Source of the DNA: Mucilaginibacter rigui
GTDB lineage: Bacteria > Bacteroidota > Bacteroidia > Sphingobacteriales > Sphingobacteriaceae
Direction: 5' to 3'
DNA: 64,000 nt
Assembly (NCBI RefSeq): GCF_014773275.1
Contig: NZ_JACWMW010000002.1
Location: 310,001 to 374,000, forward strand
In this document: positions 16,478 through 24,081 of the stretch, one piece after another
Position numbering within the stretch: the first letter of the stretch is position 1
Layout of the letters: each line of letters begins with the position of its first letter
Translations under genes and position numbers: made by a program
The notes under the pieces: model-generated
Told to the model about the DNA's origin: nothing
The model's input: the letters and a program-made list of their open reading frames with translations, nothing else
Database searches by the model: none

Positions 16478-16901
16478 TATGGCACAGGCAAATGTTCAAA
16501 CGGCTGAACTTTATACATTACAACTTCCCTCAAAGCACGAAAGCATAACACAGCTGGAGAATTTGATTGAGACCGTAGCGGATAAATACCAGGTTGGTGA
16601 AGATACTTTTGCCAACATGATGACCTGCCTTAACGAGGCCGTTATTAACGCTATAATTCACGGAAATAAACTTGACCCCAACAAAACGGTTTTTGTTAAC
16701 GTGGAGGCAGACAGCAAACGAATTATCTGGACCATTACCGACGAGGGTGAGGGTTTCGACTATAATAACCTGGCAGACCCAACAGCTGCCGACCGCCTGG
16801 AGGAACTTACCGGCCGTGGCGTTTTTATATTAAAACACCTGGCAGACCAGTGCATATTTAATGCAAAAGGAAACGAGGTTGAACTACATTTTAAGATCTA
16901 A
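16467..16901 (+). CDS. RsbW-like anti-sigma/ATP-binding protein (HATPase_c_2)
   Basis: 144 residues forming one GHKL ATPase domain of the serine-kinase anti-sigma type. N-box: CLNEAVINAIIHGNK. G1-like box: DEGEGFDYN. G2-like: LTGRGVFILKHLAD. Such proteins bind a sigma factor or an anti-anti-sigma partner and may phosphorylate a Ser/Thr; the partner is not in the window. Start options are ATG 16467 (11-bp overlap with DUF4175) and ATG 16479 (just after its stop); an upstream TTG at 16455 is unlikely. The stop shares one base with the ybeY start, indicating translational coupling. Target process unknown. Confidence 0.85.
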   Translation: MENDMAQANVQTAELYTLQLPSKHESITQLENLIETVADKYQVGEDTFANMMTCLNEAVINAIIHGNKLDPNKTVFVNVEADSKRIIWTITDEGEGFDYNNLADPTAADRLEELTGRGVFILKHLADQCIFNAKGNEVELHFKI

Positions 16902-17326
16902 TGCCCGCAATTACTTTTCACGAGGAAGACATCAGCTATAAGCTAAAGAACAAAACAGCGGTACGTAAATGGATAACCGATACCATTATTGCCGAGGGTT
17001 ATAAACTAAGCGAGCTTACCTATATTTTTTGTACGGACGAATACCTGCTGCAAATAAACCGGCAGTATCTTAACCACGATACCTATACCGATATCATCAC
17101 CTTTGATAATTCGGAGGAAGAGGGGCTTATTGTGGGCGATATTTTTATCTCGATAGAGCGCATCCGCGAGAACGCCGGTAAATTTAATGTTACAGATGCT
17201 GATGAGTTGCACCGCGTTTTGATACATGGTGCGCTTCATTTACTGGGTTACGGGGATAAATCGCCTGCTGATAAGAAAAAAATGACATCAAAAGAAGATT
17301 TCTATTTGGATAAAAGAGGTTTTTAA
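16901..17326 (+). CDS. ybeY: Endoribonuclease YbeY
   Basis: 141 residues. YbeY is a zinc-dependent single-strand endoribonuclease needed for 16S rRNA 3' maturation and 70S quality control. The core motif VLIHGALHLLGYGD shows the H-x3-H pair; the third ligand of the classical H-x3-H-x5-H is an Asp here. I recall this variant from other Bacteroidota YbeY proteins, so it need not mean loss of function. An upstream Arg-containing helix and the TYTDIITFDNSEEE segment also fit the family. Start ATG at 16901 overlaps the last base of the preceding gene's stop. Probably expressed from the DUF4175 operon. Confidence 0.92.
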   Translation: MPAITFHEEDISYKLKNKTAVRKWITDTIIAEGYKLSELTYIFCTDEYLLQINRQYLNHDTYTDIITFDNSEEEGLIVGDIFISIERIRENAGKFNVTDADELHRVLIHGALHLLGYGDKSPADKKKMTSKEDFYLDKRGF

Positions 17327-17387
17327 TCCCTAATTTTACATCTGTTAGGCAACCATCTTCGTAAATCATTCGTACCAATTTAAAAAC

Positions 17388-17903
17388 ATGAAATTACTTA
17401 CATTAATATGCGCCATGATGTTTATTACATCTGCGCCATCAACAGTTTATACATTTAAACTGAAAACCATTGACGGTAAAGATTTTTCGCTGGCCAAATA
17501 CAAAGGCAAAAAACTGCTTATTGTAAATACGGCATCAAAATGCGGTTTTACCCCACAATATGCTGAATTGCAAAAACTTGCAGATCAGTACAAGGACAAG
17601 GTTGTGGTTGTGGGTTTCCCTGCAAATAACTTTGGCGGCCAGGAACCGGGAACCAACAGCGAAGTAAAAGAGTTTTGCCAGAAAAACTTTGGCGTTACCT
17701 TCCCGCTAAGCTCAAAGGTGAGTGTTAAGGGCGATGATATAGACCCCTTATTTAAATACCTGACCAGCGAGCCAAACCCCGATTTTACAGGCGAGATCAA
17801 ATGGAACTTCGAAAAGTTTCTGATTGATGAGAATGGTAAGCTGATACACCGCTACCGCTCAACTACAAAACCATTATCTGAAGATATAACCAAAGAATTA
17901 TAA
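17388..17903 (+). CDS. Glutathione peroxidase-family thiol peroxidase (secreted)
   Basis: 171 residues with a short N-terminal signal peptide (MKLLTLICAMMFITSAPS) that is unusual for the family and suggests periplasmic location. The peroxidatic Cys lies in NTASKCGFTPQY (Cys where animal enzymes have selenocysteine). The catalytic Gln is in FGGQEPG and the Trp in IKWNFEKFLI, so the tetrad is present. A second Cys in KEFCQKNFG fits a resolving Cys and thioredoxin-dependent reduction, as in most bacterial members. Single gene, 61 bp after ybeY, ending at a strong terminator. Confident in family; natural peroxide and reductant unknown. Confidence 0.92.
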   Translation: MKLLTLICAMMFITSAPSTVYTFKLKTIDGKDFSLAKYKGKKLLIVNTASKCGFTPQYAELQKLADQYKDKVVVVGFPANNFGGQEPGTNSEVKEFCQKNFGVTFPLSSKVSVKGDDIDPLFKYLTSEPNPDFTGEIKWNFEKFLIDENGKLIHRYRSTTKPLSEDITKEL

Positions 17904-17909
17904 TAAAAA

Positions 17910-17934
17910 GGGAGGCTAAATAGCCTCCCTTTTT
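17910..17934 (+). terminator. Rho-independent terminator of peroxidase gene
   Basis: GGGAGGCT (17910-17917), loop AAAT, AGCCTCCC (17922-17929), then a run of T. Seven bases after the stop codon. Preceded by AAAA, so it can also work for transcription from the right. Confidence 0.9.
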
Positions 17935-18012
17935 TGTTCTTATATCGTGCGGTTGTTACATTAGTAGGCAAGCAACAACACTACGTGATGAAAGCTCGCG
18001 GAAGCCAGCTAA

Positions 18013-18807
18013 TTAATTATCATCCTTCTTCTTAGCTGCATCTTTAGCTGCTTTCTCCTTTGCTTCCTGGGCTTTCTCTTTCGCCTCTTTTATTTTCTTA
18101 AGCGAATCTTGTTTAGCTTTTTCCTTCTTTTTAAAGAAGCCCCTTAACAAAAAGTTATGTTGGGCAGCCTTCAAATCCTCATTTAGCGTAGCTGTAGTAG
18201 CATGTACACCCTTCATGGTGGTTTTAGCCTGCTTTACGGTACCTTCCAAATCCCGTGCTATTTTATCGTTGTTTAACAGGCGGCCTATACTTCCTTTACC
18301 GCTATTTACTTTCGCAACAATTTCCGACAGATCACTGGTAAGGCTTTCGGCGTTATCGGCAACTTTGGTAAGTTTGGTGATGATCTTATCCACATCAACC
18401 GGGTTAACAGCCTCAAGTTGATTGCCCTCCTGTACCTCAGTTTGGCTTTTAATACCGCCCGGTGCAATTACAATTAGTTTATCGCCCATTAAACCATCGC
18501 TGCCAATGCTCATTTTTGAATCGGTTTTAATGAACTTTTTAACAGAGTTGTTCAATGTCAGGTCAACCCGTACCGAGCTATCTGTTACAATATTAATGGC
18601 CTCAACCACCCCTACATTTATCCCGGCAAAACGCACATTGTTACCAACGGTAAGGCCGCTTACATTTTTAAAGGTACCGTATACTCTGAAGGTAGAGCTG
18701 AACAGACTTTTTTGGTTCCCGATGTAAAATACTGCCAGGAACAATACAACAAGGCCTACTATAGTAAATGCCCCGATCTTTATTTTTTGTGATGATGTGG
18801 TTTTCAT
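18013..18807 (-). CDS. MlaD-like MCE-domain lipid transport protein
   Basis: 264 residues. One N-terminal transmembrane helix (about 10-30: IGAFTIVGLVVLFLAVFYIG), then a single MCE domain (about 38-118: VYGTFKNVSGLTVGNNVRFAGINVGVVEAI). A long helical region follows and the C-terminus is a Lys/Ala/Glu-rich tail of about 40 residues. MlaD forms a periplasmic hexameric ring that shuttles phospholipids between the MlaE/F complex and outer-membrane partners. Last gene of a three-gene minus-strand operon: its start overlaps the end of the MlaF-like gene by 4 bp. No mlaC or mlaA homologue is adjacent, common in this phylum. The basic tail is a lineage feature. Confidence 0.9.
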   Translation of the reverse strand: MKTTSSQKIKIGAFTIVGLVVLFLAVFYIGNQKSLFSSTFRVYGTFKNVSGLTVGNNVRFAGINVGVVEAINIVTDSSVRVDLTLNNSVKKFIKTDSKMSIGSDGLMGDKLIVIAPGGIKSQTEVQEGNQLEAVNPVDVDKIITKLTKVADNAESLTSDLSEIVAKVNSGKGSIGRLLNNDKIARDLEGTVKQAKTTMKGVHATTATLNEDLKAAQHNFLLRGFFKKKEKAKQDSLKKIKEAKEKAQEAKEKAAKDAAKKKDDN

Positions 18808-19589
18808 GTTGTTTCGTTAAAAAATGACCTTACCAATTCGTCGTCCGATTTTTTGAGCTCATCAAACGAGCCTTCGGCTATATATGTACCCTCATTCATG
18901 ATCACAACACGGTCGGCGGTAATTTTTGCGCATTCCATATCGTGGGTTATAATGATGGCTGATGTTTTATATTTCTTTTGCATATCCAGGATCAACTCGC
19001 TTATCTCGCGCGAGGTGATGGGGTCCAGCCCGGTGGTAGGCTCGTCATACAGCATAATTTCAGGCCGTACAATCATCGTTCTGGCCAACCCGGCACGTTT
19101 ACGCATCCCGCCCGACAAATCTGACGGTAGCTTATCTATCGCGTCAGTAAGGCCTACTCCTTCAAGGGCTTCCTCTACCCTTTTATCAAGTTCGGCCTGG
19201 TCGGTTATTTTCAGGATCCGCGTAAGCGGGAATTCAAGGTTATCCCTAACGGTCATGGAATCATACAAGGCCCCGCTCTGAAACAGGAACCCTACTTTGG
19301 TACGCAATTCCTTTAGCTGCTCGTCGTTCATCTGGGCAACATCGTCGCCAAAAACCTTAACTGTTCCATTATCAGGCGTAAGCAAACCAACAATACATTG
19401 GATAGTAACTGATTTGCCCTGGCCCGATTTACCAAGCACCACCACATTCTCACCGCGTTTTAGCTGCAGGTTAATGTCCTTCAGGACTTCTTTTGTGCCA
19501 AATGATTTTGAGATATGGTCGATATCCACCACTATCTCGTTTTTATCAAGCTTCTTATTTTCTTCGGTATGTTTTTTTTCTGTTTCCAT
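18804..19589 (-). CDS. MlaF-like ABC transporter ATPase
   Basis: 261 residues. ABC ATPase of the MlaF type, energising lipid transport across the envelope. Walker A GKSGQGKSV, Q-loop in FLFQSGALYDSMTV, signature LSGGMRKR (the MR after GG is typical of the MlaF branch), Walker B IMLYDEPTTGLDP, H-loop IITHDM. An N-terminal extension of about 18 polar residues (METEKKHTEENKKLDKNE) precedes the domain. Overlaps the MlaD-like gene by 4 bp and follows the MlaE-like permease gene by 3 bp, so stoichiometric translation as a complex is likely. Complete and normal in length. Confidence 0.93.
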   Translation of the reverse strand: METEKKHTEENKKLDKNEIVVDIDHISKSFGTKEVLKDINLQLKRGENVVVLGKSGQGKSVTIQCIVGLLTPDNGTVKVFGDDVAQMNDEQLKELRTKVGFLFQSGALYDSMTVRDNLEFPLTRILKITDQAELDKRVEEALEGVGLTDAIDKLPSDLSGGMRKRAGLARTMIVRPEIMLYDEPTTGLDPITSREISELILDMQKKYKTSAIIITHDMECAKITADRVVIMNEGTYIAEGSFDELKKSDDELVRSFFNETT

Positions 19590-19592
19590 GTT

Positions 19593-20369
19593 TTACCTGT
19601 AAAATAATAAGCTGGTTATCTGTACAGCAACGGCATCAATCACAAAAATCCATAAGGATGCGGTAACCACCGCTGAATTTGCTGCAATACCCACGCTTTC
19701 GGTGCCTTTGTTTGAATTATAGCCTTTATAGCACCCTACAAAGCCAATAGCAAAGCCAAAAAATATAGTTTTAACCAGCGCCGGGAAAAGATCTATAAAC
19801 TCAAGCGATGAGATACATTTATGAAAATATAGGGAGAAGCTGATATCATCGGTAAAGTTTAACGCCAGGAACCCTCCAAACAAGCCTATTGCGTCGCCGA
19901 TAATGGTAAGCAGCGGGATCATTAAACTGGTGGCAATAATGCGGGTAACTACCAGGTATTGCAGCGGGTTTGCGCCCGATACTTCCATGGCATCAATTTG
20001 CTCGGTAACCTTCATGCTGCCCAGTTCGGCACCAATGCCTGATGCTACCTTACCGGCGCAGATAATGGCGATGATAACAGGCCCTATTTCGCGTATAAAA
20101 GATACTGCAAGCGTTTTAGGGAGCATACTTTCGGCCCCCATTTGTAACATGGATGGCCTAAGCTGCAGGATGAGTACCAGCCCCATAATAAATGAGGTGA
20201 TACCTACCAACATCATGGAGCGGTAGCCGATCTCGTAGCACTGGCGCACAAACTCCGACCACTCAAAACCGCCCCTAAAAATATTGCGAAAAAAGCTTTT
20301 GAAGAACACACCTTGTTCCCCTACGCTTTCCAGCCATCTTTTATATCCGGTAATTGCCTGTTCTGCCAT
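19593..20369 (-). CDS. MlaE-like ABC permease
   Basis: 258 residues. Five to six hydrophobic helices. The conserved block GPVIIAIICAGKVASGIGAELGSMKVTEQIDAMEV is split across the MlaE family motif (GAELGSM...EQIDAM) that contacts the ATPase. Forms the inner-membrane core of the Mla-type retrograde or anterograde phospholipid transporter. First gene of the mlaE-mlaF-mlaD operon. The upstream region (20370-20447) has no clear TAnnTTTG box on the minus strand. No unusual features. Confidence 0.92.
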   Translation of the reverse strand: MAEQAITGYKRWLESVGEQGVFFKSFFRNIFRGGFEWSEFVRQCYEIGYRSMMLVGITSFIMGLVLILQLRPSMLQMGAESMLPKTLAVSFIREIGPVIIAIICAGKVASGIGAELGSMKVTEQIDAMEVSGANPLQYLVVTRIIATSLMIPLLTIIGDAIGLFGGFLALNFTDDISFSLYFHKCISSLEFIDLFPALVKTIFFGFAIGFVGCYKGYNSNKGTESVGIAANSAVVTASLWIFVIDAVAVQITSLLFYR

Positions 20370-20447
20370 AAGTTATTTATTACTTGCCAGTTATAAACAA
20401 ACTATTGGTAAAAAGTTTTTATTACCGGAATTTTATTTTGCTAAAGC

Positions 20448-21158
20448 TTATAACATCGGTACTTCTATGATCAATAATTTGCTTTCGCTGTTTGTTTCTA
20501 TCGCGAAGCTGTCTGTATCGTAAACGCCAATAGCATCCCTTTTGTTTAATGTATGGCCAGCTATGTTCACATCTCCCTCTAAAACAAACACATAAGCACC
20601 GTTTCCGGGGGTTTTTATGGCGTAATTTAACTGCTGCCCCGCATCAAAATTGCCTTGCGAAAAGGTGGTATCCTGGTTTAACCAAAGGGTTTCGTCGCTT
20701 TTTAACGGCGATATTAGCGTTGTGAACCGGTTCTGTATAAACTTATCGCCAAAGTTCTTTTGATCGTACCGGGGCTCTATATTCCTTACCTTCGGGAAGA
20801 TCCAGATCTGCAGGGATAAAGTATCTTCGGTTTTTGAAGGGTTATATTCTGAATGGAACACACCCGTACCCGCCGACATAACCTGCACATCGCCGGCTTT
20901 AATAATGCCCTTATTGCCCATGCTGTCCTGGTGTTCTAACGCGCCTTGTAATACAATGGTAGTAATTTCCATATTATCATGCGGGTGGCTGCCAAAGCCG
21001 TTATCGCGGGCAATAAAATCGTCATTTAACACCCTTAAAGCGCCAAAATTCGTCCTTTTTTCGTCCCGAAACGGCCCAAAACTGAATGAAAAGTTCGCTT
21101 TTAGCCAACCTATATCGTTATACCCTCTTTCGCCTGCGGCGTGAAATACTGTCTTCAT
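20448..21158 (-). CDS. Pirin family protein (YhhW-like bicupin)
   Basis: 236 residues. N-terminal cupin with metal ligands in FGSHPHDNMEI, LEHQDSMGN and TGVFHSEYN, the H-x1-H-x-n-H-x-n-E pattern of pirins. The second cupin (about 130-236) is more diverged. The E. coli YhhW protein has quercetinase activity; other pirins act as redox-responsive cofactors, so the role here is open. Length typical. Stands alone, divergent from the oxidoreductase gene at 21272 and following, tail-to-head, the region of the MlaE gene. No signal peptide. Confident on family, not on substrate. Confidence 0.9.
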   Translation of the reverse strand: MKTVFHAAGERGYNDIGWLKANFSFSFGPFRDEKRTNFGALRVLNDDFIARDNGFGSHPHDNMEITTIVLQGALEHQDSMGNKGIIKAGDVQVMSAGTGVFHSEYNPSKTEDTLSLQIWIFPKVRNIEPRYDQKNFGDKFIQNRFTTLISPLKSDETLWLNQDTTFSQGNFDAGQQLNYAIKTPGNGAYVFVLEGDVNIAGHTLNKRDAIGVYDTDSFAIETNSESKLLIIEVPML

Positions 21159-21244
21159 TTAATGCTTATTAATAGTAAAATACTTATTGTGTAATTAAAT
21201 ACATGTTTAAACACGCAATATTTATTCCACAATTTAATTATGCG

Positions 21245-21252
21245 TATTTTTG
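21245..21252 (+). promoter_or_regulatory. -7 box of the oxidoreductase/ABC-F operon
   Basis: TATTTTTG matches TAnnTTTG. The implied start of transcription near 21259 is 13 nt before the ATG at 21272, and downstream of the alternative ATG at 21203, so it helps decide the start. No clear -33 box. Confidence 0.5.
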
Positions 21253-21271
21253 CGCGTTGAAACCAACCATA

Positions 21272-21925
21272 ATGGCATATAAAGCAATTATAGCAGGCGC
21301 AAGCGGCCTAATTGGCAGTAATTTGGTTAACATTTTACTGGAAGCGCCGCAATATTCTGAGGTTTTAGCCATAGTTAGGAAAAAGATGCCCATTCAGCAT
21401 AAAAAGCTTGTGCAACTGGTAGTCAATTTTGATGAGCTGGATAAACATGCAGAGCCTATAAATGGCCATGCCGTTTTTAGTTGCCTTGGTACCACTAAAA
21501 GCCAAACACCGGATGAACAGCAATACCGGAAGATTGACCATGATTATCCTTTTCAATTGGCACAATTAGCCAAACAAAATGGCGTTGAACAGTTTCATGT
21601 GGTATCATCCATTGGGGCAAACAAAAACTCATCAACCTTTTACCTGAAATTAAAGGGTGAGCTGGAAGATGATTTAAAAAACCTTGGGTTAAAAACCCTG
21701 CACATTTATCAGCCATCCATGCTGATGGGTGAGCGCAATAGAAACCATTGGGCAGAGAAATTAGCGACAGGCCTTTTCAAGGTAATTGACCCATTGCTGA
21801 TAGGCGGCTTAAAAAAGTACAGGAGCATTAAGGGCAGCACAGTTGCCCAAGCCATGTTCAAAAAATCATTAGAAAGTGCAACGGGCACTTTTATATATAC
21901 ATCAGATAAAATACATACTATTTAG
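21272..21925 (+). CDS. NAD(P)-binding Rossmann protein (TIP30/atypical SDR-like)
   Basis: 217 residues. N-terminal dinucleotide motif GASGLIGSNLV (G-x2-G-x2-G type). Residues AVFSCLGTTKSQ and VSSIGANKNSSTFYLKLKGELE fit the atypical short-chain dehydrogenases related to HTATIP2/TIP30, where the catalytic Tyr-x3-Lys is the YLKLK-like segment. The frame is open upstream to an ATG at 21203, but the start at 21272 is preferred since the fold starts there and a -7 promoter box lies at 21245. Stop codon overlaps the start of the ABC-F gene by one base, so translation is coupled. Substrate unknown. Confidence 0.82.
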   Translation: MAYKAIIAGASGLIGSNLVNILLEAPQYSEVLAIVRKKMPIQHKKLVQLVVNFDELDKHAEPINGHAVFSCLGTTKSQTPDEQQYRKIDHDYPFQLAQLAKQNGVEQFHVVSSIGANKNSSTFYLKLKGELEDDLKNLGLKTLHIYQPSMLMGERNRNHWAEKLATGLFKVIDPLLIGGLKKYRSIKGSTVAQAMFKKSLESATGTFIYTSDKIHTI

Positions 21926-23793
21926 TGAGCACTTATATCTCGGCCGAAAATTTAGGCCACTCTTTTCATGATAACTGGTTGTTTAAAAACCTCACTATTG
22001 GCATTAACCGCGGCCGCAGGGTTGCGCTTGTTGGTGTTAATGGCGCAGGAAAGTCTACCTTGTTAAAAATCCTTTCCGGTTCGTTAAAGCCAACCGAGGG
22101 CAAAGTTGCGCAGGCACGCGACCTGAATGTTGGTTACCTGGAGCAGGACCCCTACTTTAAAGAAGCTGTTACCATCAGTGATTATATTTTCCATGCTGAT
22201 AATATCCAGCAACAGCTGATCCGCCGTTACGAGGAGTTGTTAGAGAACGACCCCGAGAATATGAAGGAGATGGATAAAGTGATGGAGGAAATGAGCGAGA
22301 TTGATGCATGGGAATATGAGTATAAAATAAAAACTATTTTAGGAAGGCTTGACATACATCACCTTAACCAGCACATTAGCACGCTATCAGGCGGGCAGAA
22401 GAAACGTTTAGCTTTAGCTAAACTATTAATTGAGGACCCTGAAATTTATATTTTAGATGAGCCTACCAATCACCTTGATATTGATACTATTGAGTGGCTT
22501 GAAAAATTACTGACCGAAGGCAGCAAAACTATTTTGATGGTTACGCACGACAGGTACTTCCTGGATAATGTTTGTAACGAAATTTTAGAGATAGACCGCG
22601 GTAAAATAATACCTTATGTAGGTAACTACGGTTACTACCTTGAGAAAAAAGCAGAACGTGAAGCATCTGATGAGGCGACGTTCCAAAAAAACTCGAACTT
22701 GTTACGTAAGGAGCTGGAGTGGATGCGCAGGCAGCCCAAGGCCCGTGGTACTAAATCAAAATCGCGGATAGACGCATTTTATGATCTGGAGGCCAAAACA
22801 AAAGATCGCGGAGCTAAAGAAAATGTTGAGCTAAGCGTTAAGGTATCACGCCAGGGGAATAAGATCATGGAGATGCATGGCATCAGCAAGGGTTTTAACG
22901 GCAATACCTATATAAAAAACTTTAGCTACACCTTTAAAAAAGGCGACCGTATTGGCTTAGCCGGAAAAAATGGCAGCGGTAAGTCTACCCTGTTAAATTT
23001 GATCACCGGGGGCTTACAGCCAGATAGTGGTGAAATTGTAAAAGGAGAAACAACCGTTATTGGTTATTTTAACCAGGCCGGGCTAAGCTTTAAAGAAGAT
23101 GAGCGGGTTATTGATATTGTAAAGAACGTTGCTGAGTTTATAACGATGGCCGATGGAAAGCTGATCTCGGCTTCCGCATTGCTTACTTTATTCCTGTTCC
23201 CTCCTGCCAAGCAATACGGCATGGTATCAAAACTTAGTGGCGGCGAAAAGAAACGACTGCACCTGATGAGTATCCTGATCAAGAACCCAAACTTTTTGAT
23301 CCTGGATGAGCCTACTAACGATTTAGATATTGACACGCTGAATGTACTGGAAGAGTTTTTGACTAACTTCCCAGGCATCCTGATCATGGTATCGCACGAC
23401 AGGTACTTGCTGGATAAACTAACCGACCAGCTTTTTATTATGGAAGGCGAAGGGAAAGTTTTGATCTATAATGGCAACTACTCATCATACCGCATTGAGC
23501 TGGAAGAGAGCAAACAATTAAATAAAAAAGCCGCTGCTGCCCCGGCCCCGGTTCAGACGGAAGCTCCTAAAAAAGCGAAGCTGAGTTTTAAAGAAGAGAA
23601 AGAGTTTGAAGGGTTGGAAAAAGAAATAGCAGATATTGAGACCAAGCTAAGGGAAACAACTGAAGCTTTAAATACCATTAATATCGACCCTAAAGAGTTA
23701 ACAAAGCTAACGGATAAAATAGCTTACTTAAACAAACAGCTTGATGCGAAGTCGGCTCGCTGGATAGAATTAGGTGAGCTAAAAGACGCGTAA
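21925..23793 (+). CDS. ABC-F ATPase, Uup-like
   Basis: 622 residues, two ABC domains and no membrane segments. Domain 1: Walker A GVNGAGKST, signature LSGGQKKR, Walker B IYILDEPTNHLD. Domain 2: Walker A GKNGSGKST, signature LSGGEKKR, Walker B FLILDEPTNDLD. The linker between them (about 240-310: basic, RRQPKARGTKSKSR) is the P-site tRNA-interaction motif region. A C-terminal coiled coil (about 545-622) points to Uup rather than EttA. ABC-F proteins act on ribosomes and relieve stalled states or branch-migrating DNA. The start is GTG, sharing one base with the upstream stop. Upstream of a small membrane protein and mnmG. Confidence 0.93.
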   Translation: MSTYISAENLGHSFHDNWLFKNLTIGINRGRRVALVGVNGAGKSTLLKILSGSLKPTEGKVAQARDLNVGYLEQDPYFKEAVTISDYIFHADNIQQQLIRRYEELLENDPENMKEMDKVMEEMSEIDAWEYEYKIKTILGRLDIHHLNQHISTLSGGQKKRLALAKLLIEDPEIYILDEPTNHLDIDTIEWLEKLLTEGSKTILMVTHDRYFLDNVCNEILEIDRGKIIPYVGNYGYYLEKKAEREASDEATFQKNSNLLRKELEWMRRQPKARGTKSKSRIDAFYDLEAKTKDRGAKENVELSVKVSRQGNKIMEMHGISKGFNGNTYIKNFSYTFKKGDRIGLAGKNGSGKSTLLNLITGGLQPDSGEIVKGETTVIGYFNQAGLSFKEDERVIDIVKNVAEFITMADGKLISASALLTLFLFPPAKQYGMVSKLSGGEKKRLHLMSILIKNPNFLILDEPTNDLDIDTLNVLEEFLTNFPGILIMVSHDRYLLDKLTDQLFIMEGEGKVLIYNGNYSSYRIELEESKQLNKKAAAAPAPVQTEAPKKAKLSFKEEKEFEGLEKEIADIETKLRETTEALNTINIDPKELTKLTDKIAYLNKQLDAKSARWIELGELKDA

Positions 23794-23797
23794 GACT

Positions 23798-24043
23798 ATG
23801 AAAATATCAGACATTATTGCTTCTGTAGGCGTTATTATCCTATTAATAGCATTCCTGCTAAATATGTATAAAAAGGTTTCGGCACAGGGCAGGGTCTATA
23901 CGGGGATGAACTTTTTAGGGGCTGCGATGTGCTGCTTTTCATCATATTTAATAGGGTTTTATCCTTTTGTTGTATTAGAAGGTGTGTGGGGCGCATTTGC
24001 CCTGTATTCCTTTTTGAATGTTCCACGTGGAACATCTAAGTAA
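23798..24043 (+). CDS. Small membrane protein, CBU_0592-like
   Basis: 81 residues with three hydrophobic helices (about 5-24, 36-55, 55-74). It resembles the CBU_0592-like family of short bacterial membrane proteins, whose function is unknown. It starts 4 bp after the ABC-F gene and looks co-transcribed. Its last codons (NVPRG) are formed by the first parS palindrome (24018-24035), so the C-terminal residues are dictated by that site, which may explain why the tail beyond the last helix is short and not conserved in character. Confidence 0.8.
   Translation: MKISDIIASVGVIILLIAFLLNMYKKVSAQGRVYTGMNFLGAAMCCFSSYLIGFYPFVVLEGVWGAFALYSFLNVPRGTSK
24018..24035. promoter_or_regulatory. parS centromere-like site 1
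   Basis: Perfect 18-bp palindrome ATGTTCCACGTGGAACAT whose core TGTTCCACGTGGAACA matches the ParB-binding parS consensus (TGTTnCACGTGnAACA) at all defined positions. It lies within the final codons of the small membrane-protein gene. A second copy follows 37 bp later. Confidence 0.9.
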
Positions 24044-24054
24044 AAAATCACATA

Positions 24055-24072
24055 ATGTTCCACGTGGAACAT
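24055..24072. promoter_or_regulatory. parS centromere-like site 2
   Basis: Identical 18-bp palindrome to the one at 24018-24035. It creates a false ATG start (peptide MFHVEH) in frame with mnmG. ParB nucleates at such sites and spreads, so the two close copies next to mnmG probably mark the origin-proximal centromere region. parA and parB are not in the window. Confidence 0.9.
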
Positions 24073-24081
24073 GGAGGTTAT

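Noticed and set aside
24055..24081. ATG at 24055 as start of mnmG (MFHVEHGGY)
   Set aside because: These codons are made by the parS palindrome; the conserved protein starts at 24082 with GGAGG upstream.
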